Under the pieces are notes generated by a model. That model had not been told where the DNA came from, searched no databases, and saw only the letters and a list, made by a program, of their open reading frames with translations. A DNA stretch of 64,000 nucleotides. Origin: Epithemia pelagica. Its lineage: Eukaryota; Bacillariophyta; Bacillariophyceae; Surirellales; Surirellaceae. The translations under genes and the position numbers were made by a program. Where the stretch lies: positions 3,348,001 to 3,412,000 of the forward strand of contig OX337232.1 of the NCBI GenBank assembly GCA_946965045.2, read 5' to 3'. Shown piece after piece: positions 9,162 through 19,155 of this stretch (position 1 is the first letter of the stretch; every line of letters starts with the position of its first letter).

Positions 9162-12035
9162 ATGACTTTCTCTGGTTCTAATCCGTTCCTCGAAGATCTC
9201 CTTCCGAAAAAATCGTCGTCGGCGAAAGGATCCGATCCCTCTGCTCCTTTTTCGTCTGCTCCCGTGGCAGCCATCGTCTCCCAACCTGACGATTCGAAGG
9301 ACGATAAGAAACCTCCCGCCTCCAGCAGCAAGTCCTCCCTCAAGGCTCATGCTCCTAAGGAAGATGATGATGCTTACTCGGTCGAGTCTGATTCCGAAGC
9401 CCAAGAGAAACTCTTTGCTGAAGCCAAGACCATCTCTGTCCTCAACGACAAGATCAAGAAACTCCAGGCCCCGCCTCCCTCTGCTCCCAAACGCTCCGAC
9501 TCTCTCCTTGAAGACTCCGACGCAGCTGATGGTGGCGATGAGTTTATCCTCGCCGACGGAACGATCGGTACTGATCCTGCCAAAGGGAATTCCCCCTCTC
9601 CTTTTCGTGCAGGCGCCTACCGCCACGAGTTTTACTTTACCCAGGACTTCCACACCCTTGAAGACAAGTCCCTTGACTTTATTTTCTCCGAACTCGCGAA
9701 GACCGAACCGATCGACTGGTGCGACTCTTTCTTCCAACCTTTTCACGTTACACTGACTCGTGATCCATCCCTTTGGTCGGAGGTTTGCTCCAGCTTCAAT
9801 CGTCTCACCTCCGCTGACGATCTTCATGTTTGGCTGACCTCCAAGACGAAGAATCATCCATTTGCATTGTTGGGTTTGTCTCGCAATGGAAATCCCTTTC
9901 TCTTCCACAATCTTTGTTGCCCGGCAGATTGTGGTTCATTCTTCGACCCCCAGATTCCATTTTATGGCCTCAATCGCATTTCTTTTGAGTCCATCCCGTT
10001 CCAACTTGACACTGATGACATCCCCCTACTTTTGAGCGACCATGTTTTCTCCCAAGTCCCCACTTTTGCGGAGATCCTCGAGCATTGTGTTGTGGAGGTT
10101 GACGACTTCTCCCCGTCGTCCTCTGTCCCTCACCTGACCTTCGACTCATCCAAGTTCAAGAATCTTTCAGTAGCTTCCGCCTCCTCCTCTTCATTGAAGA
10201 AAGATCGCGAATTTGTTTGCTCAAGCCTATGTCTCGTGCCGCCTTGCCTCTCAGGACTCATGCTCCATAACACCGACGCATCGAACCATAACGTCAATAT
10301 TCCGTTTGAAGACTTGGCCAGTGGACTTTATAAGGTTGCCCTCCACCATTGGTGGACAGCCTCTTTGGATAGCTCTATGGAAACCAAGCAAAAGGGAATG
10401 CCGACGGATTACCCCCTCCTCATGATTCAGGAACCCATTCTCCGTTTTCTCTGGGTCGTCCTCCATCGTCGCGATAACCCCAAGTTGCAGATTGTCTTTC
10501 CATCGATCCCCAAGGATCCCTTGAAGGCGAAATCCACATTGTTGAGTCATCGCTCTCGCCTTTTTCCCAATCCTCCCCCCCAGCCCCACACGACTCCACC
10601 ATCATCTCGACGCCCTTCCTTGCGTCGTTCCTCGTCCAACAGCGTTCGTTTCCAGTCACAACCGCCGGTTGATTGTTCGATTCCCCAAGATGGATCTCCC
10701 CCGACCAATCCTCATACCTCGAACAGTAGTGGTGTGCGAATGCTCGATGACGAAGGCAACGTTCATTTCGTCTCACCAGAAATGTTCCTGCTTTCGAAGT
10801 GCATCAAAGAGATGTCCTCGAAGAAAAATGGCAACGAAGATGACATCACTGCCCCAGAGTCAAAGAGCATGTTTCGAGACATGCCTTTGAATGCTCAAAA
10901 ACAACTCCGTCTCGGTTCGATCTCCTCCTCAGCCCTTTCACTCCCAGAAGACCTTTTACCAGCCATCAAGATCGTGTGGAAATCGAAGAACTCCGCCACA
11001 TTTTTCGAGTCCTTCCTAGCCGAAGTCTTTGACCCAGCCGACAATGCCTGTACCATCCTTTTCGGACAATGTACAGTGATCCAACGTCTTGGGCTACGTT
11101 GGAAATCGGAAGCGTGCCCTGGAGGCTTTAGCCCCTTTTCTTTCGATCCGTATGCCATTCCAGGCTTGGATTCCAACCAAACACTCGACAAAAATATTCG
11201 GCAGCAAATCCACGATGCTTCACTATGTCATCTTAATGACATGAAGCAATCGAAGGAAATGCAACAACTTTACTCGGATCACAATCTCTTCTTTCCGAGG
11301 ACGGCAGACGAGTTTGAAACCCAACTTCGATCCTTTTGGGCCTGTGCCAAAGGCCTTTGTGGCGCATCATCCATGATTGCAAACCAAATTCTGAAAGTCC
11401 TGAATTTCTACCACCAATTCAGGACCAAAATCATGGCAAAACAGTTGAGTTCGGGCAACGATTTTTATTTCGGCCAATTCTTATTCGCCATCGACGAGGC
11501 TGTCCAAGAATTCGTTTCCACCCTTTCCAGTGCTTCATCGCTTGCTGACGTGGGTTTCAAGGACTTTGAAGAGCGTGTAAATTGGATCTTGTTCACAGTC
11601 AAGACTGGTTCGACTTTAGTCTCCCTCCCTCCGGCACTCCAAGCTAAGTTTCAAGCGAATCAATTGAAGAACTCCCAGAAGAAACGTTCTGGAGGCTCTG
11701 ATGACGGTTCCCCAAGCTCCAAACGTCAACAAAGCTCTTCCTCCTCCAATTCCGATCCACAGAAGACTGCAGCGACTTTCGACTCTCCATCAAACTGGCG
11801 TCTCCCGGCTGATTCGAACTATATGCAAGTCTTCCCCCCCACGGTCCTCATCAACATTCCCTTCATCGAGAAAAATGGTAAAAAGAAACACTTCTGCAAC
11901 GTTCTTTTCTCCAAAGGAATCTGCAAGAAAGGCAAGAAATGCAAGTTTCTTCACGACGACCCAAGCAAACACAACAAGAAGGATGCCATGGATAAATTTT
12001 ATCGGTCGGCATACGCCAACGTCAATCGCAATTGA
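9162..12035 (+). CDS. DIRS element ORF1, gag-like protein with CCCH zinc finger
   Basis: The frame starts at the first ATG (9162) after repeat A1 and ends at TGA 12033-12035, giving 957 residues. It begins with an acidic/Ser-rich region, continues with a large folded region with no family I can name, then has Ser/Pro-rich stretches. Near the C-terminus is a zinc finger of pattern C-x8-C-x5-C-x3-H (from CNVLF to KFLH), framed by lysine-rich sequence. This is the CCCH type better known in RNA-binding proteins, and differs from the CCHC knuckle common in LTR gag proteins. The role is inferred from its position upstream of RT: RNA binding and particle assembly. Its stop codon is followed by an open continuation in the same frame. 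Confidence 0.8.
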   Translation: MTFSGSNPFLEDLLPKKSSSAKGSDPSAPFSSAPVAAIVSQPDDSKDDKKPPASSSKSSLKAHAPKEDDDAYSVESDSEAQEKLFAEAKTISVLNDKIKKLQAPPPSAPKRSDSLLEDSDAADGGDEFILADGTIGTDPAKGNSPSPFRAGAYRHEFYFTQDFHTLEDKSLDFIFSELAKTEPIDWCDSFFQPFHVTLTRDPSLWSEVCSSFNRLTSADDLHVWLTSKTKNHPFALLGLSRNGNPFLFHNLCCPADCGSFFDPQIPFYGLNRISFESIPFQLDTDDIPLLLSDHVFSQVPTFAEILEHCVVEVDDFSPSSSVPHLTFDSSKFKNLSVASASSSSLKKDREFVCSSLCLVPPCLSGLMLHNTDASNHNVNIPFEDLASGLYKVALHHWWTASLDSSMETKQKGMPTDYPLLMIQEPILRFLWVVLHRRDNPKLQIVFPSIPKDPLKAKSTLLSHRSRLFPNPPPQPHTTPPSSRRPSLRRSSSNSVRFQSQPPVDCSIPQDGSPPTNPHTSNSSGVRMLDDEGNVHFVSPEMFLLSKCIKEMSSKKNGNEDDITAPESKSMFRDMPLNAQKQLRLGSISSSALSLPEDLLPAIKIVWKSKNSATFFESFLAEVFDPADNACTILFGQCTVIQRLGLRWKSEACPGGFSPFSFDPYAIPGLDSNQTLDKNIRQQIHDASLCHLNDMKQSKEMQQLYSDHNLFFPRTADEFETQLRSFWACAKGLCGASSMIANQILKVLNFYHQFRTKIMAKQLSSGNDFYFGQFLFAIDEAVQEFVSTLSSASSLADVGFKDFEERVNWILFTVKTGSTLVSLPPALQAKFQANQLKNSQKKRSGGSDDGSPSSKRQQSSSSSNSDPQKTAATFDSPSNWRLPADSNYMQVFPPTVLINIPFIEKNGKKKHFCNVLFSKGICKKGKKCKFLHDDPSKHNKKDAMDKFYRSAYANVNRN

Positions 12036-15000
12036 CGCCAGGACGGGTTGATTGCTGCCTCATCCTCAACTCCTTCTCCTTTGTTGCGAGACGACTCTCA
12101 ACCCACCCTTAATAATAATACTATAGTTGCGGAGTCTTCTTTTCCTTCGAAGCCTCTTGCTCCATCCCCACCACCCTCACCCAACATCATCCCATCCTTT
12201 CTCCCACCTTTGGCGATACCATCATCTGACCACAAACCTAAGATCCCACGCACTGCGAACCCTTTTCTGGTGCATCATATCACTCAAGCTTATTCAAGAC
12301 ACCCCGAGACCCGTCAACGAGAACTCTCCGACTTGATCTCATCCGTTCAGAATCAATGTGTCATCACGTCTGATTCCATTCCCAAGATCTCGTCGTCCGT
12401 TGATACACCGTCCCCTACTCCCACGACTGCCACCAGTCACCCCCGACCAACTTCTAAGGATCTCCCAAGAGAATCTCTTACCGTTGGCAACTCTACAAGA
12501 CCCCCAAGTCCCCCAAGTTCTCATTTCGAAAATCTATCCTCACAAATCGAGAAGACCCTCCCAGGCAGCTCTTCAGCGATAATTGGATCCGATTTCTCGG
12601 GTAAGCCACTAGCGCGGAACGTCAAAAGATTGGAACAAGCACGACAAGCGGATTTAAAATTACTAGGTGAGTCTATATATGATGTCGACACGGAATCCGT
12701 TCCCCCAAGTTCCCAGCACTGCTATCTCCCCAACAAGATCTCCATGATTTTCCCATCAAGACTCGCTCCTCCCCCACTCCAAGATGTGTGCCACCCTTTG
12801 GACCTTTCCACCATCCTCAAGATTGCCAATCACAAACCGCCAACACCCAAGCCCTCCCCCTTTCGTCACTCCATTGACGATGACGTTGTCCTATCAAATG
12901 CGACTTTCAACTCACAGCTGATTGAAAGCTTCGACTTTGATCTGCAACGACTGATTGACAGCCACCCCGGTTCCGTCATCACCCCAGGATCCGAATTCCG
13001 CACAGCGGAAATCTTGGAACCGCTCCTAGCCGGCCACCCATACTGGTCACGGTTCCACCACAACATCACGCAGGGTGTCTCATACCCTCTCACAGCTGAG
13101 GAAGAAGAGCCAGCCCGACGCGCTGAGAACGAGGCAATCCTCGAATACGGCAACCACGCCTCTGGTAAGAAAAACCCTGACGCTCTTTCCAAAGTCCTTC
13201 GAAAAGACGCGTCCAAGGGTTTTTCCCTCCCCATCACGTTTCTCTGCGCAACCGAGATCAAACATAGCAGGATCAGCCCAATGGGAGTAGCCCACCAAAT
13301 GGGCATCGATGCCAATGGCGATCTTGTTCCCAAAGACCGCTTGACACACGACCAGTCCTTTTCCCTCGGATTTTGCCCCTCGACCAACGACTTGATCGAC
13401 CAAAGCAAATTGATTGACCTGGTGATGGGCCACTGTTTAGACCGTGTTCTCCACCAGATTGTTGCATTACGTTGGAAATTTCCCACCGATCGCATCCTCA
13501 TCAGCAAGTTTGATTGGTCATCTGCCTATCGTCGCGTCCATGGCGATGGCGATGTCGCAGCAAGGAATATTACCATTGACCCCTCCAATTCCTTTGCTCA
13601 CCTCAATCTACGGTTGACCTTTGGAGCATCCGCCAACCCGGCCGAATTTTCCATCGTCTCGGAAATCGGAACAGACTTCTGCAACGACCTGGCCGATTTC
13701 GATGAATGGCAGCCAGACCTTTGTCAATCGCCACTCCAGGAAGGAATTGGAGGACCCAAGTATTTACCAGAGGAAGTTCCACTCGTCGCAGCATGTGAAT
13801 TGGCAGTCTCTGTCCCACCACGTCCCCATGGTTTTCACGACTCATATCTGGATGATATGATCCAAGTCTTCCTTGCAACCAACCCTCACCTTGGCCGATG
13901 TCCAAGCATCGTCCCCCTCGTCGTCCATCTCATGACAAGACCAGTTGCAAAGGATGAGCCAATTACACGAAAAGACATGCTGGAAGCTGATAAACTTGAA
14001 GCCGAAGGTGCACCCGCTGAAGAACAACGAGTTCTCGGGTGGATTGTTGACACAAGACGACTTCTCCTTCGTCTTCCAAAAGATAAACTGATTGGTTGGA
14101 CCCGAGAAGTCCAACATCTTCTCAAGACCCGTCGAACCACCTTCCACAACCTCCGTAGCTTGATTGGCAAATTACTACATGCCACGAAAGGCATACCCCA
14201 CGCATCCTTTTGGTTGTCTCGCCTTCGCGAGTACCAAACCTTCATTGAACGGGCGTTCCGACAAAAACAGAAAGCAAAACCACCAGAGACGAACAAGAAT
14301 CCGAAACGTCCTCGACCCAACCGAGACGTACCTCCAGCATTCTATCGGTACTCCATTCCAGACTCCATCGCCAAGGATCTTGAAATGTGGCCGTCTCTCC
14401 TTCAACACTCCCACGACGGCATCTCACTCAACCGACTAGTTTGTCGCGTACCCACGCATCTCTTCCATGCAGACTCATGCCCTGAAGGAATGGGTGGTTA
14501 CTCTGTTCGATCCGGCAGAGCATGGCGATTCCAAATCGACCAATCAAGACTCGAAGCTCTTGCCCAACTCGACCCATCATCCACCAACACACGCACCAAT
14601 AACCTTTTTGAGTACATCGCAATTGTTGTGTCGATGTGGGTTGATTGTTGGTTCGATGACATCGATGAAAACTCGGCCGTACTGAGTCTCTCCGACAACT
14701 CATCCGCCGTCGGCTGGATGTACAAATCGTCCTTCGGTTCCGATAAGCCACTACACGTCCAAGTCTCGAAGAAACTGACCGACTTGATTCTCCACCACAA
14801 GTTTGCCCTTCAAGCGGAACACATCCCTGGGAGCAAGAACGACGTGTCAGACATCCTGTCAAGATACTGGTCTCTTAACGATAATGATCTTACCCTTTTT
14901 CTTCATGAAAATTTTATGTCGCAGATTCCAGAGAATTTTCACATCAGTCCCTTGCCCAACGAAATACTATGTTGGATCTCCTCGATCGTGCCAGCGTGTC

Positions 15001-15590
15001 CCGAATCTTCTTCGGCAAAACCGAAGGGTCGCACCAAAAGCGCGATCAATGCTGGGAGCGATGGACAGAACATCTTGACAAGATCGGATTCGGTCACGAC
15101 CCGCTCCTTGAATCCATCCGAGCAACCAACCACAGAGCCAGCATTGCATGCTCCTTCTTGCAATCCCTCCGCGATGCCGAATTCACCCCCAATCGCGACC
15201 GCTCGAACCCTCTTCGAGCAAGCACTCTTGGCCAAGCCATTGGAGACTTGGCATCGTGCTTCCGGCATCACGACCGGCCGAGCCCCTGCCACAGTCAAGA
15301 CAGCCATCACCTCCACCCCCTCGTCGCTTCCCTCAAACGCGCGTGGTCAAATCTGGATCCCCCCGAGAAACGAGAAAAAGCAGTCACCGCAAAGCACCTC
15401 CGATTTCTCTGGTTCCATTGCTGTCGAACAAACAAACTCACCAACCCACCAAGAGTCTACGACTTCTCCACATTCAAGGCCGTCGTCGCCGACCTTGCCG
15501 GCTGTGGGTTCTTCTTCGGCTGTCGCAGTTGCGAACTCACAACCGTACCCCACCGAGGAAAAACAAAACTCCTTACAATCGGAGATGTAG
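12036..15590 (+). CDS. DIRS element ORF2: reverse transcriptase and RNase H
   Basis: The frame is open from the codon after the ORF1 stop to a stop at 15588-15590 and is in the same phase as ORF1. The beginning is Ser/Pro-rich and has no ATG until a residue about 230 codons in, so translation probably depends on readthrough of the UGA or on an internal start. Counting residues from 12048, RT motif A is FDWSSAYRRV (D489) and motif C is YLDDM (about 600-604). RNase H follows: HADSCPEGMGG (D about 809), an NLFEYIAI glutamate motif, SLSDNSSAVGW, and a closing motif PGSKNDVSDILSR. This RT plus RNase H order is typical of DIRS pol. The last 200 codons are low-complexity and lie over the recombinase ORF in another frame. 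Confidence 0.9.
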   Translation, partial: RQDGLIAASSSTPSPLLRDDSQPTLNNNTIVAESSFPSKPLAPSPPPSPNIIPSFLPPLAIPSSDHKPKIPRTANPFLVHHITQAYSRHPETRQRELSDLISSVQNQCVITSDSIPKISSSVDTPSPTPTTATSHPRPTSKDLPRESLTVGNSTRPPSPPSSHFENLSSQIEKTLPGSSSAIIGSDFSGKPLARNVKRLEQARQADLKLLGESIYDVDTESVPPSSQHCYLPNKISMIFPSRLAPPPLQDVCHPLDLSTILKIANHKPPTPKPSPFRHSIDDDVVLSNATFNSQLIESFDFDLQRLIDSHPGSVITPGSEFRTAEILEPLLAGHPYWSRFHHNITQGVSYPLTAEEEEPARRAENEAILEYGNHASGKKNPDALSKVLRKDASKGFSLPITFLCATEIKHSRISPMGVAHQMGIDANGDLVPKDRLTHDQSFSLGFCPSTNDLIDQSKLIDLVMGHCLDRVLHQIVALRWKFPTDRILISKFDWSSAYRRVHGDGDVAARNITIDPSNSFAHLNLRLTFGASANPAEFSIVSEIGTDFCNDLADFDEWQPDLCQSPLQEGIGGPKYLPEEVPLVAACELAVSVPPRPHGFHDSYLDDMIQVFLATNPHLGRCPSIVPLVVHLMTRPVAKDEPITRKDMLEADKLEAEGAPAEEQRVLGWIVDTRRLLLRLPKDKLIGWTREVQHLLKTRRTTFHNLRSLIGKLLHATKGIPHASFWLSRLREYQTFIERAFRQKQKAKPPETNKNPKRPRPNRDVPPAFYRYSIPDSIAKDLEMWPSLLQHSHDGISLNRLVCRVPTHLFHADSCPEGMGGYSVRSGRAWRFQIDQSRLEALAQLDPSSTNTRTNNLFEYIAIVVSMWVDCWFDDIDENSAVLSLSDNSSAVGWMYKSSFGSDKPLHVQVSKKLTDLILHHKFALQAEHIPGSKNDVSDILSRYWSLNDNDLTLFLHENFMSQIPENFHISPLPNEILCWISSIVPACPESSSAKPKGRTKSAINAGSDGQNILTRSDSVTTRSLNPSEQPTTEPALHAPSCNPSAMPNSPPIATARTLFEQALLAKPLETWHRASGITTGRAPATVKTAITSTPSSLPSNARGQIWIPPRNEKKQSPQSTSDFSGSIAVEQTNSPTHQESTTSPHSRPSSPTLPAVGSSSAVAVANSQPYPTEEKQNSLQSEM

Positions 15591-16333
15591 TCTTCTACAC
15601 GGCAAAGAAACACGAAACAATCGCCGCAAATCACCCCAACTTTCACCATCTCGCGAAGTATGTATCCATCACCTTTCGCGACCAGAAGAACAACCACAAA
15701 GCAGAAACACGGACTCAAAGCCGGACCAGCGATCCCGTACTCGACCCTGTCCTCCTCTGGGGCCGAGTCATTCGCAGAATCCTGCACTACCGTCCAAAAG
15801 CCCCTCCAACCACCACTGTAAATTGCTGGTATGACCCAACCAACCCATCTCTTCCTCCCCGTTTCGTCCGACAGGAAGACACTCGCAACCTGTTACGCGA
15901 AACCTGTGTATTGGGCGGCGGATTCAACGCCTTCGGCTACCACCCAATGGACATCGGGACGCATTCCCTTCGATCAGGAGCAGCCATGGCTCTCTTCCTG
16001 GCTGATTGTTCTGTCACCAAGATTATGATCTTGGGGCGATGGAGTTCGACAGCATTTATGAGATACATTCGACCCCAAGTACTCGAATGGACAACCGGCA
16101 TGGCTCAACTCATGCTTACAACAACGGACTTTCGCCATGTCGATAACTCCACAGCAGCTTCCCGCGTCGCCTCCTTGGAAAACCTGCGGAATCGACTCGA
16201 CAACCTTCTTGATCCAGCGCTTCAAACCAACAGCGAAACTGGTCTCGAATCACCGGATGAAAACCTCTTTAACACCTTCAATGGCCAAGATCCCCAACAT
16301 CACTTCCCCAACACTCTCCATCTCGACTTCTAG
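14969..16333 (+). CDS. DIRS element ORF3: tyrosine recombinase
   Basis: The frame starts at ATG 14969 and ends at TAG 16331-16333, giving 454 residues. The catalytic signature of tyrosine recombinases is present: Arg in FGCRSCEL (R186), the HSLR box (H332, R335), GRWSS (W358) and the nucleophile Tyr in FMRYIR (Y366). These residues would cut and rejoin DNA strands when a circular cDNA is integrated. The first 622 bp overlap the end of the RT/RNase H ORF in a different frame, a feature already known for DIRS elements. The stop lies 45 bp before repeat B1. An internal start or frameshift within the pol mRNA is needed for expression; ATG 14969 is a good candidate. Confidence 0.92.
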   Translation: MLDLLDRASVSRIFFGKTEGSHQKRDQCWERWTEHLDKIGFGHDPLLESIRATNHRASIACSFLQSLRDAEFTPNRDRSNPLRASTLGQAIGDLASCFRHHDRPSPCHSQDSHHLHPLVASLKRAWSNLDPPEKREKAVTAKHLRFLWFHCCRTNKLTNPPRVYDFSTFKAVVADLAGCGFFFGCRSCELTTVPHRGKTKLLTIGDVVFYTAKKHETIAANHPNFHHLAKYVSITFRDQKNNHKAETRTQSRTSDPVLDPVLLWGRVIRRILHYRPKAPPTTTVNCWYDPTNPSLPPRFVRQEDTRNLLRETCVLGGGFNAFGYHPMDIGTHSLRSGAAMALFLADCSVTKIMILGRWSSTAFMRYIRPQVLEWTTGMAQLMLTTTDFRHVDNSTAASRVASLENLRNRLDNLLDPALQTNSETGLESPDENLFNTFNGQDPQHHFPNTLHLDF

Positions 16334-16378
16334 CCCAGCTGGACATCGTTGGATTGTAATATCGGGTTTGATGGTAGT

Positions 16379-16550
16379 GGAGCCATTTTTGGTTTCAGAG
16401 GCCTTCGGCAAAACTATGTGTCTATCGTTTAGATTTAGAATCTTGTTTACAAATCTCAACGGACCAAGTTTTCGGTGACAGAACCGACTGCGATCTCTCG
16501 GACAGACCGAAACGGCACGTGCCAAGGATGTTTGTCGTAGTGTCTCTTCG
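16379..16550 (+). repeat. Split direct repeat B1 of the DIRS element
   Basis: This 172-bp sequence starts GGAGCCATTTTTGG and ends GTGTCTCTTCG. It recurs at 16821-16992. Its last base touches the first base of A2, forming the B1A2 junction expected to match the junction in a circular intermediate. Confidence 0.95.
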
Positions 16551-16798
16551 TTGTCTGTACTGGGTGGAGTGACGTGGCCGATGCTGGCCAGACTCCGCGA
16601 CCGACAACAGAGGTGCGACTGCTCCGCCTCCTCGACGCGAGGCGAGCATCCGATTTGATTCCCACAATCGGAAGTTTTAGGATGACCCTGATGCAGAGTC
16701 GTTGGAGCGTGAGAAGAGCTCACTCTTCTTGGGTTCAGCATCTTTGCAACGACTACGAGACGAGTTCGAGATCGCAACGATTCTAGTTAGCTAATCTT
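16551..16798 (+). repeat. Split direct repeat A2 of the DIRS element
   Basis: This is the second copy of the 248-bp A repeat; it directly follows B1. After its end come 22 unique bases (16799-16820) and then B2. Confidence 0.95.
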
Positions 16799-16820
16799 AA
16801 AATTTCCCCTTCCCCGCCCT

Positions 16821-16992
16821 GGAGCCATTTTTGGTTTCAGAGGCCTTCGGCAAAACTATGTGTCTATCGTTTAGATTTAGAATCTTGTTTACAAATCTCA
16901 ACGGACCAAGTTTTCGGTGACAGAACCGACTGCGATCTCTCGGACAGACCGAAACGGCACGTGCCAAGGATGTTTGTCGTAGTGTCTCTTCG
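16821..16992 (+). repeat. Split direct repeat B2, right end of the DIRS element
   Basis: This is the second copy of the 172-bp B repeat. Similarity stops at 16992, which fixes the right boundary of the element. No target-site duplication is evident beside 8894 and 16992, as expected for tyrosine-recombinase integration. Confidence 0.93.
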
Positions 16993-17679
16993 GGGTGTTG
17001 GTTCCCAGTTCCATATGCGCGCGCCCGTCGAGGTCGAGAGTTATCGGTCGTTCTCACAGTTTTCGGCACTCCCGTCTCCCTTTGTTCTCTCCTCTTGTCT
17101 CATAGCGTGCTCTCTATAATACAGACTGCGTGTGTGTGTGTGTCCTTTGTTTGGTGTGGAAACTGGTTTGTCAACAGCTCAAAATCATGCATGATGAAAC
17201 ACACACATAGACCAAAACACAGAACCAACCGAGAGGAGCAGGCAGACGGGACACTTCTCTCCACAACACACATGAATGTGTGAGACTGAGACAGACCAAA
17301 CGGTCCTATTCTATCCATAGTACAAGTAGTAGTGTGGCCGGGGCAAAATTCTCCTGCCTGCTCGTACAACTGCCACAAATTGACACAAATGGGACGGGGA
17401 CCATGCGGGTTTCGCTCTCCTGTTGCGGGTGGACAGGACGACCATTCCAGGAAACACAAGAATAACAACAACAACGACAACGACCACCCGCATCATGGAA
17501 TACTGCACTGTGAATCAACTACCACCACCAGGAACAGTACTAGTATTACAACATCACATATACAATAGTGGAAATCGCACCCACACACTTGCGCGCGTTG
17601 TGCGCTCGAAACGTGTGTGGTGTGGCCCGTCCACCCGTTCCTCGATACGTAGGTTTCAGTACGCCCAGTTCTCTGTTTC
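16993..17679. other. Intergenic region, right flank of the DIRS element
   Basis: No gene is supported. There is a (TG)n stretch at about 17130-17142 and an ACA-rich stretch near 17465-17490. Short frames overlap in several phases and show no domain. Confidence 0.45.
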
Positions 17680-19155
17680 TCAATACAGCATGGGACACCA
17701 ACAGCAGGTGCCATGTCGTCGAATACCACAGGGACAGACACATCCACAACAATACAAATTGCAGAGTTTGAGCGCAATCGACGGTCGTTGACAAACATTG
17801 GCCGTACAATCGCCTTCGCCTTCAAACAAGGAATAGTCCAACAAGTGCAAGGCGGCCAAAATGGCCGCCTTTTGCGTGGCATCCATGGTGGCTGGAAGCG
17901 TGACGGAAAAGGTATCGGAACTATCGGAAATCAAGTCGGTCAAGAATTGCGTTTCATCCTTGGGTTTGTGCTTGGTAATGGTCCCCAATACCACCCGTTG
18001 TTGTTGTCGTCGTCGTCCGGATGGTTGCCTCGTGCTAGTAGGTGTGGCAGTGAGGGGCTTTTTCAAGTCTCCTTCATAAACGGTAAAGGTATGATCGCAG
18101 CAAATGCCTCCAATGCAACACAGGGACTCAGCTTGCAAGGTGGCCAGGACGGTTTCCCCCTCTCGATCCATAATTTCTAACGAGGGCGAAAGACCATTGC
18201 CACCCAAAAAGGGTTCTCGAACAATGGCAATCCGTTCTTCTTGTTGTGGACCACCACCCACTGTTGCTGCTGTCGTTGTTGTGGTTGATGATGCGGGTGG
18301 CAAGGCAATGTGCATTTCTTGTCGACAACAATCGCAACAGGAACAGCAACACCCCAATTTGCATTCGCGATCAAAATACAAGAGTGGTTGGTTGGTATTA
18401 GTGCTGCTGTTGCTGGCCGTTCGAACCGTCAATCGCAAGGAATGATGCGGTCGCATCAAACATCGACCGGTCCATCCAGCCAATTCCGATTCTTCGTCAA
18501 TGGTAAATTGCAACGTGCCCCGTTCTGTGGATGCTGGTGGGTGTGGATTGGTCGTTGTCGTCGTCGTCGTTGTGGTGTAGGCATTGTACTTGTTGGTTTG
18601 TTCTCCAATTCGGGAACAGCATCCGCCGACCCGAAACCAGCTGGCGACAAAGTTGGTCAACACTTCCAAGGCATCGAATCGTTGTTTCAACACCAGCTAT
18701 ATACAATAGAATAGAATAGAAAAGAATGGAATAGATGGTAGGATGTGTCGGTGCCGTGCCATCATGGTCGGGATGTTGTTGCACAGACCCCCCAAAAGAC
18801 AGAAACGAAAAAACCACAAAAGCAAGCAAGATGAGCAAGAAGCAAGCAGAACCCAACACCAAGGACTTGAAGTAGTTTCCTCCCATGTTCCAAATGGACA
18901 CCAACTAAAACTAGAGACCTAGACGACGACGACAAAACATCTCTCATTGTTGGACTCACTCACCTTGGTAGTGTCGGCCAAGGCATGTTCCAAAAGTTGT
19001 TGGGGAGTCGGTTCCGAATCGCTGTCGACATTCTTCTTCTTGTTCTTCTTCTTGTCAGCAGCGGCCTTGTTTTGTTGCTCCAACGAGTCCTTGAATTTCT
19101 CTCCGACCGCCTCCACAACCTTGGATCCAACGGCTTGCACGAGGAGACTGGCCAT
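17680..19155 (-). CDS. Phospholipid scramblase family protein, two exons
   Basis: Exon 1 runs 19155-18964 (64 codons from ATG 19155) and exon 2 runs 18696-17680, giving 402 residues. The intron 18697-18963 (267 bp) has a GTGAGT donor and a TATATAG acceptor and is in phase 0. Exon 1 encodes a Lys-rich helix. Exon 2 starts with an LKQRFDALEVLTNF segment matching the start of the scramblase beta-barrel domain, then a cysteine-rich patch (CKLGCCCSCCDCC), then GTITKHKPKDETQFLTDL and the terminal AALHLLDYSLFEGEGD helix found in the family. Scramblases move phospholipids between membrane leaflets. The tail after the core helix is unusual, with a second Cys cluster (CCGCVCPCG), a candidate for palmitoylation. 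A poly-Thr insert lies after the first strand. An in-frame upstream candidate at 19191 would add 12 residues. Confidence 0.82.

Larger units (their letters stand above)
8894..16992 (+). mobile_element. Complete DIRS-order retrotransposon with split direct repeats
   Basis: The element is 8.1 kb. Its ends are split direct repeats: A1 (8894-9141), then three ORFs, then B1 (16379-16550) directly abutting A2 (16551-16798), 22 bp of unique sequence, and B2 (16821-16992). A1 and A2 are both 248 bp and B1 and B2 both 172 bp, apparently identical or nearly so. This A1-B1A2-B2 order is the known structure of PAT/Ngaro-type members of the DIRS order, whose circular intermediates are integrated by a tyrosine recombinase. 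The ORFs encode a gag-like protein, RT plus RNase H, and a tyrosine recombinase with its catalytic residues. All three frames are uninterrupted apart from one in-frame UGA between gag and pol, so the copy looks recent and possibly active. The subfamily name is not assigned. Confidence 0.93.
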
